Virus record (IMG/VR): IMGVR_UViG_3300038552_000146
Coordinates: 1 to 60,124 of that record
Direction: 5' to 3' (one strand)
From: a virus
DNA length: 60,124 nucleotides
Part shown: positions 24,152-32,577 of the stretch, piece after piece
Layout of the letters: every line of letters begins with the position of its first letter
Position numbering within the stretch: position 1 is the first letter of the stretch
Made by a program: the position numbers and the translations under genes
The notes under the pieces: model-generated
The model's database searches: none
Told to the model about the DNA's origin: nothing
The model's input: only the letters and a program-made list of their open reading frames with translations

Positions 24152-25266
24152 TACGATCCCACCTCTTCCAGCGGATCGAACTCCGCCCGACCGGCGAAGC
24201 ACTCGAATGCAACCGAATACGCGCGCTCGGCTACCAGAATCACTTCGTTCGAAATCTGATCGAACGAGTTGTAAATCTGAATCTCCGGCGCACGCCACAC
24301 AGCGGTCTGGCCGGTAACAATCACCGACCCAGCCGGATAGGCCCCGAAGGACCAGATCGAACCCAACGGCGTGATCTTGCGCGGACCATCGGGGATGACC
24401 AGGCCTGCTTCAGCGGCGAATGCCGCCACCTCCACCGGCGCGTGAATGTACGCCGCGCCCCCGTAGCCGGTGTCCGTGTAGGCGTAGCGCTCCAATGCGC
24501 CCACCACGTCCGTGATCAGTGCGGGATTGTAACCGGCCGACAGATCACGCGTCTCAAACGAGGCGATGATGCCTGGTCCGGCACCGCTGATCGTAGCGTG
24601 AACACCGCTGGTGAATACCAGGCCGTCATCGGAATACCACGCCGTGGTCTCGTCCTGAGGAACGTCCAGCGTCAGAAGGACGGTACCTCCAGCGCCGTCA
24701 CGAACCTCCAACTTTCCCGCGCCCGAAGCGGCGCCGTTGGTGGACGAAAGGACCGCCGATTTCAGGATCGTCGGGCCAGCTACCGCGAGCCCAGTAGCCG
24801 TGGCCTGGGTAAGCGAAGTATCCGAATCATCCGGGCCGACGATATCCGTAGCCTCGGCATCCAGGCTGAGGATGCCCAGAGAGTTTCCCTCGAAATCGAG
24901 TCCGGACCAGAGCGCGCGTTCTACAGCCGCCTGTTCGGTGAACTCCAGACGGCGGAGAACCTTAGTCCGGAACTCCTCATCCGTGTAGCCAACCGCGCCA
25001 CAGTTCAACGTGGCCAGCACCACGAACACGCCTGAGGAGATCTCTTCGTTGTCCGTGTCCAGTGGCTTGGTCGGCGCAACCACTTCACCGGTGTAGCAAT
25101 TCACGCCGTAGGCGTACGCCTCTCCACACGTGACCGGAACGTACCGGACACCCCCACCCTCCCCGTGCGTGGGGAGGTCAATCGGGCCGGCGGCGGCATC
25201 GAAGAGGCCATACCGGCGGCGCAGTGGTTCCGGTGCCGGGACGATCCGGCCGGGAATCAGGACCAT
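24151..25266 (-). CDS. Virion protein of unknown role, 371 aa
   Basis: Directly follows the capsid gene after a hairpin. EFTEQAAVERALWSG, YAYTDTGYGGAAYIHAPVEV, WSFGAYPAGSVIVTGQTAVW and NEVILVAERAYSVAFECF give it the look of a capsid-type beta/alpha fold, so a second capsid-like or decoration protein is possible. ATG 25266 is chosen because AAGGTG lies 7 nt upstream; an ATG two codons earlier is too close. Confidence 0.55.
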   Translation of the reverse strand: MVLIPGRIVPAPEPLRRRYGLFDAAAGPIDLPTHGEGGGVRYVPVTCGEAYAYGVNCYTGEVVAPTKPLDTDNEEISSGVFVVLATLNCGAVGYTDEEFRTKVLRRLEFTEQAAVERALWSGLDFEGNSLGILSLDAEATDIVGPDDSDTSLTQATATGLAVAGPTILKSAVLSSTNGAASGAGKLEVRDGAGGTVLLTLDVPQDETTAWYSDDGLVFTSGVHATISGAGPGIIASFETRDLSAGYNPALITDVVGALERYAYTDTGYGGAAYIHAPVEVAAFAAEAGLVIPDGPRKITPLGSIWSFGAYPAGSVIVTGQTAVWRAPEIQIYNSFDQISNEVILVAERAYSVAFECFAGRAEFDPLEEVGS

Positions 25267-25295
25267 TACCATTCACCTTCTTTGATACTCGGTCG

Positions 25296-25330
25296 AGCTT
25301 CCAGCCAGACAAGTTGTCTGGCTGGAAGCT
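25296..25330 (-). terminator. Hairpin after the capsid gene
   Basis: Perfect 16-bp stem with a 3-nt loop just downstream of the capsid stop; may lower expression of downstream genes. Confidence 0.8.
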
Positions 25331-25340
25331 GAGAAGGTGA

Positions 25341-27032
25341 TTAGGAGCAGCACGCCGTGATGCCCGCAGGGTTCACGTCGGTCGTGTACAGCCGCGAGTC
25401 CGAACACATCTTCATGGCGCTCAAGCCATCCTCGACGAACAGCGCTGTGAACTGGTTCTGGGTCAGCATCGCGTTGTCGTACACGGTATCGATGTTGATC
25501 ACGTCCTGCTCGCCCTTGACCCAGGTGCCGGCCGGGTACACCAGGAACGTCACCGTGGTCGGGAATGCCGTAGCACTGGCTGAACCACCGAATGCTCCCC
25601 CGGAGAACGCGTCCTGCCAGTCGTAGACGAACTGGACCCGGGCGCCCCTCGTGGTGAACCAGGAGACGATCTGGGCGTCAGGGACGGCCATCTCCGCCAC
25701 ACCCTGACGACGCGCCATCGCGGCCCGGATCGGGCCGATCACCCATGCCGGGAACACAACCTCCACGGTGGAGTTCATGGACATGCGGTTCCGATAGCGC
25801 ATGTCCATGATCGCCAGCTCTACCGCCGCGAGAACGTTGCTCGCGGCATCGTCGGAGCTGGCGGGCTCCGCGATGACGGCGGGGGCAGTGGAGCCGGCCA
25901 CCAGTCGGGCGATCATGGATTCGTTGACCTTATGGGCCAGGGCCGTGATCGCTTCCTGAGTGAACTGGGTCACCGCCTCGGGGTAGCCGCGCTGCTGGAG
26001 CAGGTTCCCGGTCAGGCAGAGGTACGCCACGTCCAGACGAATATCCACGAAGTCGGGGCACGGGACCTCGACACACACCTTCTCGGCGCCGTTCTGGACT
26101 TCGTACTCGGTGAGGATAACGTCCCCGCTGTCTCCGATCAGATCGTAGATCGTAGCGAAGTTCGGGCCACCGTCCTCCGGAATCTGGAAGCCACCCCGAC
26201 TGGCCTGGAGGGTTGGGATGTCCAGCATCCCGTCCATGGTCGACAGGGAGCACAGATCGTACAAGATCTCGGATGGCGCGCACCAACCAACGGCGGCCGT
26301 CAGGGAGCGACCGGCGTCCACCTGGCGTTGGGCGGACTGGGCCAGCGAACCACCGGGGAGGCGGCGTTCATCGCGCACGTGCGCCAGGACCCGGTTCGCG
26401 TCGCCCGGCGCGACGATGCGGAATTCCTCGGGGTACTCCCGCTGGATCGCGGCGATACTGTGCCGGATCATCGACCGGCCGCCGACACGGAACCGGTTGC
26501 CGCCCATCCGGCGCGCGGCCCGGTTGCTGATCCCCTGGCTGGGCCGCCCGTAGCGGCTGAACTGGGTGTCGAGCAGACGCCCCACCTCATTGAAGTCGTT
26601 CAGCTCTCCGCGTACACCGGGCGCGTCGGCGGACGCCACCAGCACACCGACCCGAGGGGGGTTGTTGGGAGCCGGATCCAGGGTGGAGCCGGACGGCGGG
26701 GTCGGCGGGGCGGAGACCGGGGCCGGCTCGGGGGTCGGCGGGGCAGAGACCGGGGCCGGCTCGGGGGTCGGCTCCGGCTCAGTCGGAGCGAGACCAGCGG
26801 ACAGCTCGGCGCGCGCCGTCTGGGCGGCAGCGGCCAGCTCGGTCCGGCGGGTCTCCTCAGCGGTCACACCGGCGAACAGTTCACGGGTCGCCACCAGAGC
26901 CTCAGCACTGGCGCCCTCGTCCTGGAGCGTGGTCTGAGCGTGGGTCCGGACCTGGGCCGCGAACGCGACGAACTCGTCCGCGCTGAGCGCGGTCAGATCG
27001 GCCGGGACCTCGAACGGGAACTCGTATCCCAT
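25341..27032 (-). CDS. Major capsid protein with N-terminal scaffold-like domain
   Basis: 563 aa. Residues 1-85 are helical, 90-135 form a Pro/Ala-rich linker with a tandem repeat (PEPAPVSAPPT twice), and about 150-563 is the capsid body with FPAWVIGPIRAAMARRQGV, FVYDWQDAFSG and FLVYPAGTWVKGEQDVINID, typical of HK97-fold capsids. The N-terminal part probably acts as delta/scaffold domain removed by the protease encoded at 29996-31453. Unusual cysteine-rich end (TACCS). Confidence 0.85.
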   Translation of the reverse strand: MGYEFPFEVPADLTALSADEFVAFAAQVRTHAQTTLQDEGASAEALVATRELFAGVTAEETRRTELAAAAQTARAELSAGLAPTEPEPTPEPAPVSAPPTPEPAPVSAPPTPPSGSTLDPAPNNPPRVGVLVASADAPGVRGELNDFNEVGRLLDTQFSRYGRPSQGISNRAARRMGGNRFRVGGRSMIRHSIAAIQREYPEEFRIVAPGDANRVLAHVRDERRLPGGSLAQSAQRQVDAGRSLTAAVGWCAPSEILYDLCSLSTMDGMLDIPTLQASRGGFQIPEDGGPNFATIYDLIGDSGDVILTEYEVQNGAEKVCVEVPCPDFVDIRLDVAYLCLTGNLLQQRGYPEAVTQFTQEAITALAHKVNESMIARLVAGSTAPAVIAEPASSDDAASNVLAAVELAIMDMRYRNRMSMNSTVEVVFPAWVIGPIRAAMARRQGVAEMAVPDAQIVSWFTTRGARVQFVYDWQDAFSGGAFGGSASATAFPTTVTFLVYPAGTWVKGEQDVINIDTVYDNAMLTQNQFTALFVEDGLSAMKMCSDSRLYTTDVNPAGITACCS

Positions 27033-27160
27033 GATAGATGTCCGTCCTTCAGTCGAAAGATCATCGACCTCCGGCCGGACCGAATCCTGACGCCGGTGCG
27101 TCAAGCATGATCGTAGCACCGGAACGGCCAACTCAGTCCGAATGTCCGCCCTCCTGGCGC

Positions 27161-27189
27161 TTGACACCTCACAGTCATGACGGTAACGT
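27161..27189 (+). promoter_or_regulatory. Phage consensus promoter (leaderless gene)
   Basis: TTGACA, CCTCACAGTCATGACGG, TAACGT; ATG 7 nt later. Confidence 0.9.
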
Positions 27190-27196
27190 AGCTCCC

Positions 27197-27379
27197 ATGA
27201 CGAACACGGACCGGTTGAACAAGATGGTCGAGAGGGCATCAAAGGCCATCAGCGGAGAACAGATGGTCATCAAGGTAGCCGGACGACTCGGTCTTCGGTG
27301 TGACTCGTTCCTCCAAGCCGCTCAGGCACTGGCCCGGGAAAACGTCAGTTTCGAAGAGGTGTGCGAGATCTGTTCGTAA
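27197..27379 (+). CDS. Moron-type small protein, 60 aa
   Basis: Helical (NKMVERASKAISGEQMVIKV; ASN-free C-terminus with FEEVCEICS). No family known. ATG 7 nt after TAACGT; followed after 8 bp by the promoter of the next gene. One of five small plus-strand genes between capsid and sulfotransferase. Confidence 0.75.
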   Translation: MTNTDRLNKMVERASKAISGEQMVIKVAGRLGLRCDSFLQAAQALARENVSFEEVCEICS

Positions 27380-27387
27380 CGAGCCTC

Positions 27388-27416
27388 TTGACACTTCACA
27401 GTCATGGCGGTAATGT
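27388..27416 (+). promoter_or_regulatory. Phage consensus promoter (leaderless gene)
   Basis: TTGACA, CTTCACAGTCATGGCGG, TAATGT; ATG 7 nt later. Confidence 0.9.
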
Positions 27417-27423
27417 ATTGGTC

Positions 27424-27633
27424 ATGGCGCGGTTCAAGAAGATGCGGGACGGACGCTATCTAGAGCCTGAGTCCGGGATCGAGCTGATCAAAGGTATCGA
27501 CGACTCAGACGGGTGGGATCGCATCGAGTGGCAAGTCTGGACCGCGCAGATGGGTGAGTGCATCGGCGTCCGCTCCACCCTGGGAGAAGCCAAGAAACTG
27601 GCCAGGGCAAAGCTTGACACTTCACAGTCATGA
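27424..27633 (+). CDS. Moron-type small protein, 69 aa
   Basis: Begins with a basic segment (MARFKKMRDGRYLEPESG) and a WDRIEWQVWTAQMGE core. Unknown family. Its last codons (KLDTSQS and the TGA) are the DNA of the next promoter: TTGACACTTCACAGTCATGA reads both as coding end and as -35/spacer. Confidence 0.75.
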   Translation: MARFKKMRDGRYLEPESGIELIKGIDDSDGWDRIEWQVWTAQMGECIGVRSTLGEAKKLARAKLDTSQS

Positions 27634-27642
27634 CGGTAACGT
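27614..27642 (+). promoter_or_regulatory. Phage consensus promoter embedded in a coding 3' end
   Basis: TTGACA, CTTCACAGTCATGACGG, TAACGT. Overlaps the last seven codons of the preceding gene. Confidence 0.9.
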
Positions 27643-27649
27643 AGTCCGC

Positions 27650-27670
27650 GTGAGGGGGACAGGCCCCTAG
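27650..27670 (+). promoter_or_regulatory. Leaderless mini-ORF and hairpin leader
   Basis: GTG lies 7 nt after the -10 box and opens MRGTGP-stop; the same DNA forms a gggg/cccc hairpin. Related GTG-AGG-GGG leaders occur at 42478 and 38807. Confidence 0.5.
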
Positions 27671-27691
27671 AACCGGGAAGGACCATCGACA

Positions 27692-28357
27692 ATGATCATG
27701 ACACAGACCGCTTACCGGGGCATTGAGGTTCCGTCGCTGCGCAACTTAAGCGTGATCTCTGGGGAGGGAGAAGACCTCTTGGATCTCGTTCCGGCGGACC
27801 ACGTGGCAGACCTTCGCTCCGAGGGCCAGGCCAACTTCATGGAGACCCTGATCGCAGAAGTGACCGCGCTGGACGCGGAACTCGGCCGTCAGGCCCGCGA
27901 GTACACCGACCGGATGACCGAGGCGGGACGCTGGACCCCGGGCCGCGAGGGCAACGCCAGCGCGTGGATCACCCGGCTTCTGGCCAAGCTGAGCCAGCTC
28001 CGCGCGGCGGTCCGCGCGGCCCGCCCGGTGTCCCCTGCTCCAGCCGTTGAGATCCCGGCGGGCCGGTACGCGATCGAGACGGATGAGGTCCAGTGCTACT
28101 CGATCGAGTACGGCCGTAAGGGCACGCGTTGGGAGGGCTTCCTTTTCCTGAACCGGATCTCCTCAGACAACTTGTTCCCGATCAGGAACCGCGCCGAGAA
28201 GGCCCGCATCTTGGACGCCATCGCGGCGGACGTGACCGCGAGCGCGATTCTGGCTGGGCTCACGCTACGCAAGTGCCGCCGGTGCGGCCGGACGCTGAGC
28301 GACACCAAAAACCCGTTCTTCTCCGTGGCCTTAGGTCCGGAGTGCGGGGCCAAGTAA
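27692..28357 (+). CDS. DUF6011-type zinc-ribbon protein, 221 aa
   Basis: C-terminal CRRCGRTLSDTKNPFFSVALGPEC is the DUF6011 zinc ribbon of actinophages. The middle (SAWITRLLAKLSQLRAAVRAAR) is helical, then PAGRYAIETDEVQCYSIEYG starts a beta domain. It resembles proteins often called small DNA-associated or unknown. ATG 27692 follows GGGAAGGA. Function unknown. Confidence 0.75.
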   Translation: MIMTQTAYRGIEVPSLRNLSVISGEGEDLLDLVPADHVADLRSEGQANFMETLIAEVTALDAELGRQAREYTDRMTEAGRWTPGREGNASAWITRLLAKLSQLRAAVRAARPVSPAPAVEIPAGRYAIETDEVQCYSIEYGRKGTRWEGFLFLNRISSDNLFPIRNRAEKARILDAIAADVTASAILAGLTLRKCRRCGRTLSDTKNPFFSVALGPECGAK

Positions 28358-28368
28358 CCAACATGACC

Positions 28369-28401
28369 GGCCGGGGGACCTCCGATGGAGGTCCCCCGGC
28401 C
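28369..28401 (+). terminator. Hairpin terminator
   Basis: Perfect 15-bp stem with a gat loop just after the DUF6011 gene. Confidence 0.9.
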
Positions 28402-28438
28402 ACTGTGTGTGATCCGCAACTTGTTGAAAGGGGCGCCC

Positions 28439-28834
28439 ATGAACTCTCCTGAGCGGTACCTGAACGTACAGGTGCCAGAGGACGTACGAGCGTTGTGGCA
28501 CCGGTGGGAAGGTGCTGAATGGCGTAAGGCACGGCACCGGGACCAGAACAACATCTATCCGCCTGACCAGCGTTTCAATGTCAGGCCGCCGGACGGCATG
28601 TGCCGGGTGCATCGAAAAATGTGGATAGATTGGCGGAATCATCAGATGGACTCGGTCAGCGCCAATCGTTGGCCAGGCCACCCGGGAAGCCCCTTCGTTC
28701 CGGTAGGCGATATCGCCACCCTGTTCGAACGGCGAAGGTGCGAATGGGATGAAGAGACCATCGCTCAGATGCAGCTCACAGAGCGGATCTGCTTGTCAGG
28801 GACCTCCCCGCAGTGTGACCGCACACGGGCTTGA
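28439..28834 (+). CDS. Moron-region protein, 131 aa
   Basis: Unknown family. N-terminal helix with LNVQVPEDVRALWHRWEGAE, many Trp, Arg and Asn. The stop codon TGA is inside the TTGACA of the next promoter. No promoter of its own was seen; it may be read through the terminator or from an undetected promoter. Confidence 0.65.
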   Translation: MNSPERYLNVQVPEDVRALWHRWEGAEWRKARHRDQNNIYPPDQRFNVRPPDGMCRVHRKMWIDWRNHQMDSVSANRWPGHPGSPFVPVGDIATLFERRRCEWDEETIAQMQLTERICLSGTSPQCDRTRA

Positions 28835-28859
28835 CACCTCAGAGTCATGACTGTAAAGT
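28831..28859 (+). promoter_or_regulatory. Phage consensus promoter with leader hairpin
   Basis: TTGACA, CCTCAGAGTCATGACTG, TAAAGT. The leader forms gtagttctc / gagaactac (28858-28888), then GGAGG before ATG 28910. Confidence 0.9.
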
Positions 28860-28909
28860 AGTTCTCGCAAGACGACGTTGAGAACTACATAGCGGAGGGA
28901 TCGTCAAAG

Positions 28910-29140
28910 ATGACCGAGCGGACCGCAAAGATCATGGTCAGCCTGTCCACCAACCCCAGTGTCAGTGGGCGGTACTTCGTCGATGTACGGGATACGACCG
29001 GTGGCCGCAACCGGCAACTGACCACCCGGACCAATGACGCGGATTACGTTCTGGACTTCATCCGCCAAGCTAAGGGGCAGTCCCAAGCCCAAGGCATCAA
29101 TCTCACGGTGGAGGACCGGACCGGCGAACTGGTGCTCTGA
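28910..29140 (+). CDS. Small protein, 76 aa
   Basis: Beta-rich with IMVSLSTNPSVSGRYFVDVRD and ADYVLDFIRQAKGQSQAQG. Unknown family. Ends before a bidirectional terminator; last of the plus-strand island. Confidence 0.75.
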   Translation: MTERTAKIMVSLSTNPSVSGRYFVDVRDTTGGRNRQLTTRTNDADYVLDFIRQAKGQSQAQGINLTVEDRTGELVL

Positions 29141-29154
29141 GCCACCGATACACC

Positions 29155-29182
29155 TGAGGCCCCCGGGAAACCGGGGGCCTCA
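29155..29182. terminator. Bidirectional hairpin terminator
   Basis: 12-bp stem tgaggcccccgg / ccgggggcctca between convergent genes. Confidence 0.9.
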
Positions 29183-29198
29183 CACTGTCTGAACGGGA

Positions 29199-29345
29199 TC
29201 AGGCAGGCTTGATCACCGTAGAGCCTGGATGCTTGGCCGCGAACGCCAACGCGGCTGCCTCGGTAGTCTTTGTGATCTTCAGACCACCTGGCAGTTTAAC
29301 TGTGTAGATCTTGCGATTCTTAGCCTTACCGCAAGCACAGGCCAT
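29199..29345 (-). CDS. Small actinophage protein, 48 aa
   Basis: MACACGKAKNRKIYTVKLPGG, then KTTEAAALAFAAKHPGS, matches a small CxC/beta protein I recall from Streptomyces phages. ATG 29345 follows GGAGGG and overlaps the sulfotransferase 3' end by 20 bp. Function unknown. Confidence 0.7.
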   Translation of the reverse strand: MACACGKAKNRKIYTVKLPGGLKITKTTEAAALAFAAKHPGSTVIKPA

Positions 29346-30003
29346 CGTCCAGCCCTCCCTCGATCCGGTACCCCAGTGTCCCAGCCAGGACCTGGGCACG
29401 GCCCGCTAGCTCCGGATCATGAAACTCCCAGCTCGACTCCCACGTCACGCCGGTCCGCTCCCGGGATCTCTCATGACGGTTGCACGCAGGCTCATGTAGC
29501 GCGTACTGAGAGAGCTGGCCGGAGTTCAGCTCCACGCCGGTCCAGCGGAGAAGCCGCGCGAACATCTCCCTATCCTGGCGAATCAACTCAAACCGAAGGA
29601 TCAACTCCACCCTGGTCAGCGCGGCACTGTTCAGACAGACCCACGCTTGAAGCGCCCGGTCCTGAGGCGTTTCCCGGTCATACACCTCGGGGAACGCGAT
29701 ATGGAGCGGCTTATGGTATGGGTTGTCCGCGTCCCAGGTGAAGAATCCGATCTCCACCCAGCTCTTGACCACGGCCAAAGGATGACGGATCAGAAGCGCC
29801 ACCGGTACATCGAACTCATCCACACGATTCATCTGGCACGCGGCTACCCAGGAAGAATCCCCCTGGAGATAGTCCGGCCATTCCGAATCTCCCGGGTTGA
29901 ACACGGCTTCGTGGCCAGTAGCCACACCGGCGCGCGTAAGTGCCCTAGCCATCCAGGTAGTTCCACACCGGCCCGAGCCAGTGATCACGAATCGACTACG
30001 CAT
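29326..30003 (-). CDS. PAPS-dependent sulfotransferase-like protein
   Basis: 225 aa. P-loop GSGRCGTTW (9-17) binds the 5'-phosphosulfate and LIRHPLAVVKSW (71-82) fits the 3'-phosphate motif of PAPS sulfotransferases. ATG 30003 overlaps the protease stop by 8 bp, so it belongs to the head operon. Together with the glycosyltransferases at 6-9 kb it suggests modified virion glycans or a modified host surface molecule; the acceptor is unknown. Confidence 0.8.
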   Translation of the reverse strand: MRSRFVITGSGRCGTTWMARALTRAGVATGHEAVFNPGDSEWPDYLQGDSSWVAACQMNRVDEFDVPVALLIRHPLAVVKSWVEIGFFTWDADNPYHKPLHIAFPEVYDRETPQDRALQAWVCLNSAALTRVELILRFELIRQDREMFARLLRWTGVELNSGQLSQYALHEPACNRHERSRERTGVTWESSWEFHDPELAGRAQVLAGTLGYRIEGGLDDGLCLR

Positions 30004-31453
30004 CAGCCATGCCCACCACCCTGGCCAACGCGGCGCGCTCAGCCGCACGGGCCGGCTCCAGGTCAGCCGCCAACGCGGTTCGGGCCGCCTCGGTGGCAGC
30101 ACGCGCCGCCTGACGACGCTCCAGCGCCTCGGCCAACGCGTTCACGTCCACCAGGGCGCTTACGTCGATCTCTCCCCGCGTGACAAACGTCAGGTCCTCC
30201 TGTCCAGACTCCGGCCCCAGCGCGGCCGTGAGCGCCACCTGACGGCCCGCACGGCTGAAGGTTGCCGGGATCGGGAACCCGGGCTCCGCGTAGGCTCGCG
30301 GCCCCGGGGAGAGAGCGAGCACCTCCACCAGGCTCAGCCCGGCCGGGGTCTCGCGCCAATCGCCGGAGACCTTGCGCCGAGCGAGCACCGAGCGCGCGGA
30401 ACCGTCCAGCCCGGGACGGATCACACCCGCGACCACGATCCCATGCGTGTCCGTGTAGGCCCGCACATCGGCCGCCACGGTCTTCCCGTCGTACTGGGCC
30501 ATCGTGGTGGCGGCCGTAAGCGCCAGCCCGGGGTGCCGCCCGCCCACCGTGATCCGGCCCGCCCAGATGGTCCCCCCGTCCTCGGTTTCCACCGGGAACC
30601 GGTTGAACCAGGTGTATTCGCCGGTCTCGTCTCGCGGCGCGGTTACGCACACGTCCGCGTACCCGACGTGGCAGGTCTGCCAGGTAGCGATGTGCCCGAA
30701 CACACGGCCGGTCTCCCAGTCCCAGGTGATCGGCGTAGGCCGATCCAGCTCGGGGAGGGCGAACGCGGCCACCGGTGCGAGCGGGGCGGTACCCACTGAA
30801 GCCACCAGCGCGGCGGCACGCTCGGTCTCGGCGGCGGCCTGGGCGGCGGCTTCAGCCTCATCCTCGGGGACCTCAGCGGCCACCAGCTCCAAGGGCCGGG
30901 AGGTCTCTTCGAACGCCGGGATCGACACCAGCGTGGCGGCCCGTACGCGCCCGGCGGTCACAAGAAGCTCGATCGCGGGTTCCTCGCCGGTCTCTTCGTA
31001 GATCTCTTCGTACCGCTCCCAGGTGACCTCTTCGTCCGTCCCGGCGATCACCGGAACGCCTTCAAACGAATCCAGGTCCACGGACGGCCCGAGCGTGCCG
31101 GCACCCATCAGGTGCATGGCCTCGGCCACGTCCTCGGCTAGCCGGGGCATCTCCTCACGGCTCACCCCGTCGAACAGTTCCCCGCGCGCCCACACGGCCA
31201 CCATCGCCTTATCCAGGCCCTTGGCGTTGTCGGGGGAAACGTACTCCTGGGCCAGCGCATCCTCGACGCTCAGGATGGCAGCCTCTTGGACCGCGCCCAC
31301 GACCACAGCACCGTCGTGACCACCCTCGCGCGAGCGGGCCCACTCAATCGGGAACGGCGCGTCCGCCAGCTCGATCGCACCATCAGCGAAGCGGCGGCCG
31401 TCACCGGTGGATAGGCCGATCGGTGCGAGCATCGTCCGGAAGCTAGTGCCCAT
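29996..31453 (-). CDS. Capsid maturation protease / scaffold-type protein
   Basis: 485 aa. Residues 20-170 (GAVVVGAVQEAAILSVEDAL, MHLMGAGTLGPSVDLDSFEG, VTAGRVRAATLVSIPAFEET as separate motifs) are protease-like as in actinophage prohead proteases. Residues 230-400 have a second beta-rich domain (IATWQTCHVGYADVC, SGDWRETPAGLSLVEVLALS). The C-terminal 50 residues form an Ala/Arg coiled coil. ATG 31453 lies 7 nt after TAACCT. Confidence 0.75.
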   Translation of the reverse strand: MGTSFRTMLAPIGLSTGDGRRFADGAIELADAPFPIEWARSREGGHDGAVVVGAVQEAAILSVEDALAQEYVSPDNAKGLDKAMVAVWARGELFDGVSREEMPRLAEDVAEAMHLMGAGTLGPSVDLDSFEGVPVIAGTDEEVTWERYEEIYEETGEEPAIELLVTAGRVRAATLVSIPAFEETSRPLELVAAEVPEDEAEAAAQAAAETERAAALVASVGTAPLAPVAAFALPELDRPTPITWDWETGRVFGHIATWQTCHVGYADVCVTAPRDETGEYTWFNRFPVETEDGGTIWAGRITVGGRHPGLALTAATTMAQYDGKTVAADVRAYTDTHGIVVAGVIRPGLDGSARSVLARRKVSGDWRETPAGLSLVEVLALSPGPRAYAEPGFPIPATFSRAGRQVALTAALGPESGQEDLTFVTRGEIDVSALVDVNALAEALERRQAARAATEAARTALAADLEPARAAERAALARVVGMADA

Positions 31454-31480
31454 GAGAATCAGGTTACAGGGCACCCCGCG

Positions 31481-32197
31481 TCAGGGAAGTATCCGGAACA
31501 GCCTCTCTACGGCCAGACGTCGGTTGTCCCCTGCCTTCAGGGCCACGCGCTTGTCGCGCTGCCAGATCACCCGGTGCGGGACATCATCAGGCACTTCGTA
31601 CTCCGATACGTACACGAATCGGTCAACAGCCCACTTACACAGTGTATGGTAAAAATAGTCGTAATCGAACGATCCGGTAGAATAACCGGTAGTGCTCGCA
31701 TACGGTGGGTCGCAGTAGACCACCGAGCCGATCGGGGGGACCACGCCGAACTCCCGGCAAGCGAACGTCACGTCGTAGTGACGGAACACAGCGGCCTGGC
31801 GCATCATCACTTTCCTGGTCCCCGGGTACACGTGCCCGTGAGGGTGCCTGGCATCGACCTTCTGTACCCCGTACCCGCCGAACCACTTCCCCCCGAAGCT
31901 GGCGCCAAATCCGACCAACCCTCTGAGCCAAGACGGCTCCGCGCGCCGGAGGGCCCGGTACTCCTCATAGCTGATCGTCTCCGGGATCTCTCCCCCAGCT
32001 GTCACGTGCCGCCACAACATGATCAGATCGGGATGGATGTCGGTGCCGAAACTCCGGGCGAAGTGCGGGGCCGCGTGCTCCATGACGTTGGCCCCGCCCA
32101 CGAACGGTTCGTACCAGATGTCCCGTACCGGAGTGTCCGCCAAGATTGCGGCCACCAGGTGACGAGCAATCTGAGCCTTCCCGCCCATGTACTGCAT
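31481..32197 (-). CDS. D12-class (Dam-like) DNA adenine methyltransferase
   Basis: 238 aa. YMGGKAQIA (SAM site), YEPFVGGANVME (motif I) and VVYCDPPYASTTG (motif IV DPPY) identify a D12-class adenine methylase. It lies among head genes without a partner nuclease, so it more likely protects phage DNA from restriction or marks it for replication than forms a restriction system. Expressed with the protease operon or from an unrecognised promoter; 32198-32230 has a degenerate promoter-like sequence. Confidence 0.85.
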   Translation of the reverse strand: MQYMGGKAQIARHLVAAILADTPVRDIWYEPFVGGANVMEHAAPHFARSFGTDIHPDLIMLWRHVTAGGEIPETISYEEYRALRRAEPSWLRGLVGFGASFGGKWFGGYGVQKVDARHPHGHVYPGTRKVMMRQAAVFRHYDVTFACREFGVVPPIGSVVYCDPPYASTTGYSTGSFDYDYFYHTLCKWAVDRFVYVSEYEVPDDVPHRVIWQRDKRVALKAGDNRRLAVERLFRILP

Positions 32198-32230
32198 GGG
32201 GTGAGACTACACAGTCATTACGTCAATGTC

Positions 32231-32259
32231 TACCGGTCGCGCTGCACGCTTGACACTTC
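32231..32259. repeat. 29-bp direct repeat, copy 1
   Basis: Identical to 32523-32551, spanning the region before and into the -35 of two promoters. With the 26-bp MuF-end repeat it frames a duplicated moron cassette. Confidence 0.9.
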
Positions 32260-32278
32260 GCAGTGATGGCGGTAATGT
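32250..32278 (+). promoter_or_regulatory. Phage consensus promoter (leaderless gene)
   Basis: TTGACA, CTTCGCAGTGATGGCGG, TAATGT; GTG 7 nt later. Confidence 0.9.
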
Positions 32279-32285
32279 AAGGCCT

Positions 32286-32489
32286 GTGACGAACGCAGAC
32301 ATCATCCAGAAGGCCCTGACGGATCTTGGCTCTGGCTGGCACACGTCGCGTCAGGTGATGTGGCAAGCACGCCGCAACGGTTGGCAGATGACCACGGACA
32401 AGGCTCGGGGAGTGTCCAAGGTTCTGGCTCGCCAGGGCAAGGCCCGGATGCTGATGGACGGCAAGCGGGACCTATTCAAGATCATCTAG
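32286..32489 (+). CDS. Moron-type small protein, 67 aa
   Basis: Begins with NADIIQKALTDLG and continues through GWHTSRQVMWQARR, KARGVSKVLARQGKARML: a winged-helix-like DNA-binding pattern. GTG 32286 is leaderless. Unknown function; lies between the methylase and MuF genes on the opposite strand. Confidence 0.75.
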   Translation: MTNADIIQKALTDLGSGWHTSRQVMWQARRNGWQMTTDKARGVSKVLARQGKARMLMDGKRDLFKII

Positions 32490-32497
32490 TATCGCTT

Positions 32498-32523
32498 CCC
32501 CTTGAACTGGCGATTGGACAGAT
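32498..32523. repeat. Orphan copy of the MuF gene 3' end
   Basis: 26 bp matching 32976-33001 with one mismatch. The second copy is the real end of the MuF coding region, so this one marks a duplicated junction. Confidence 0.85.
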
Positions 32524-32541
32524 ACCGGTCGCGCTGCACGC

Positions 32542-32570
32542 TTGACACTTCACAGTCAAGACTGTATAGT
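32542..32570 (+). promoter_or_regulatory. Phage consensus promoter (leaderless gene)
   Basis: TTGACA, CTTCACAGTCAAGACTG, TATAGT; ATG 7 nt later. Confidence 0.9.
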
Positions 32571-32577
32571 TCCAGGT

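Noticed and set aside
32198-32230. Promoter for the adenine methylase
   Set aside because: CATTGACGTAATGACTG resembles the spacer but spacing of hexamers is wrong.
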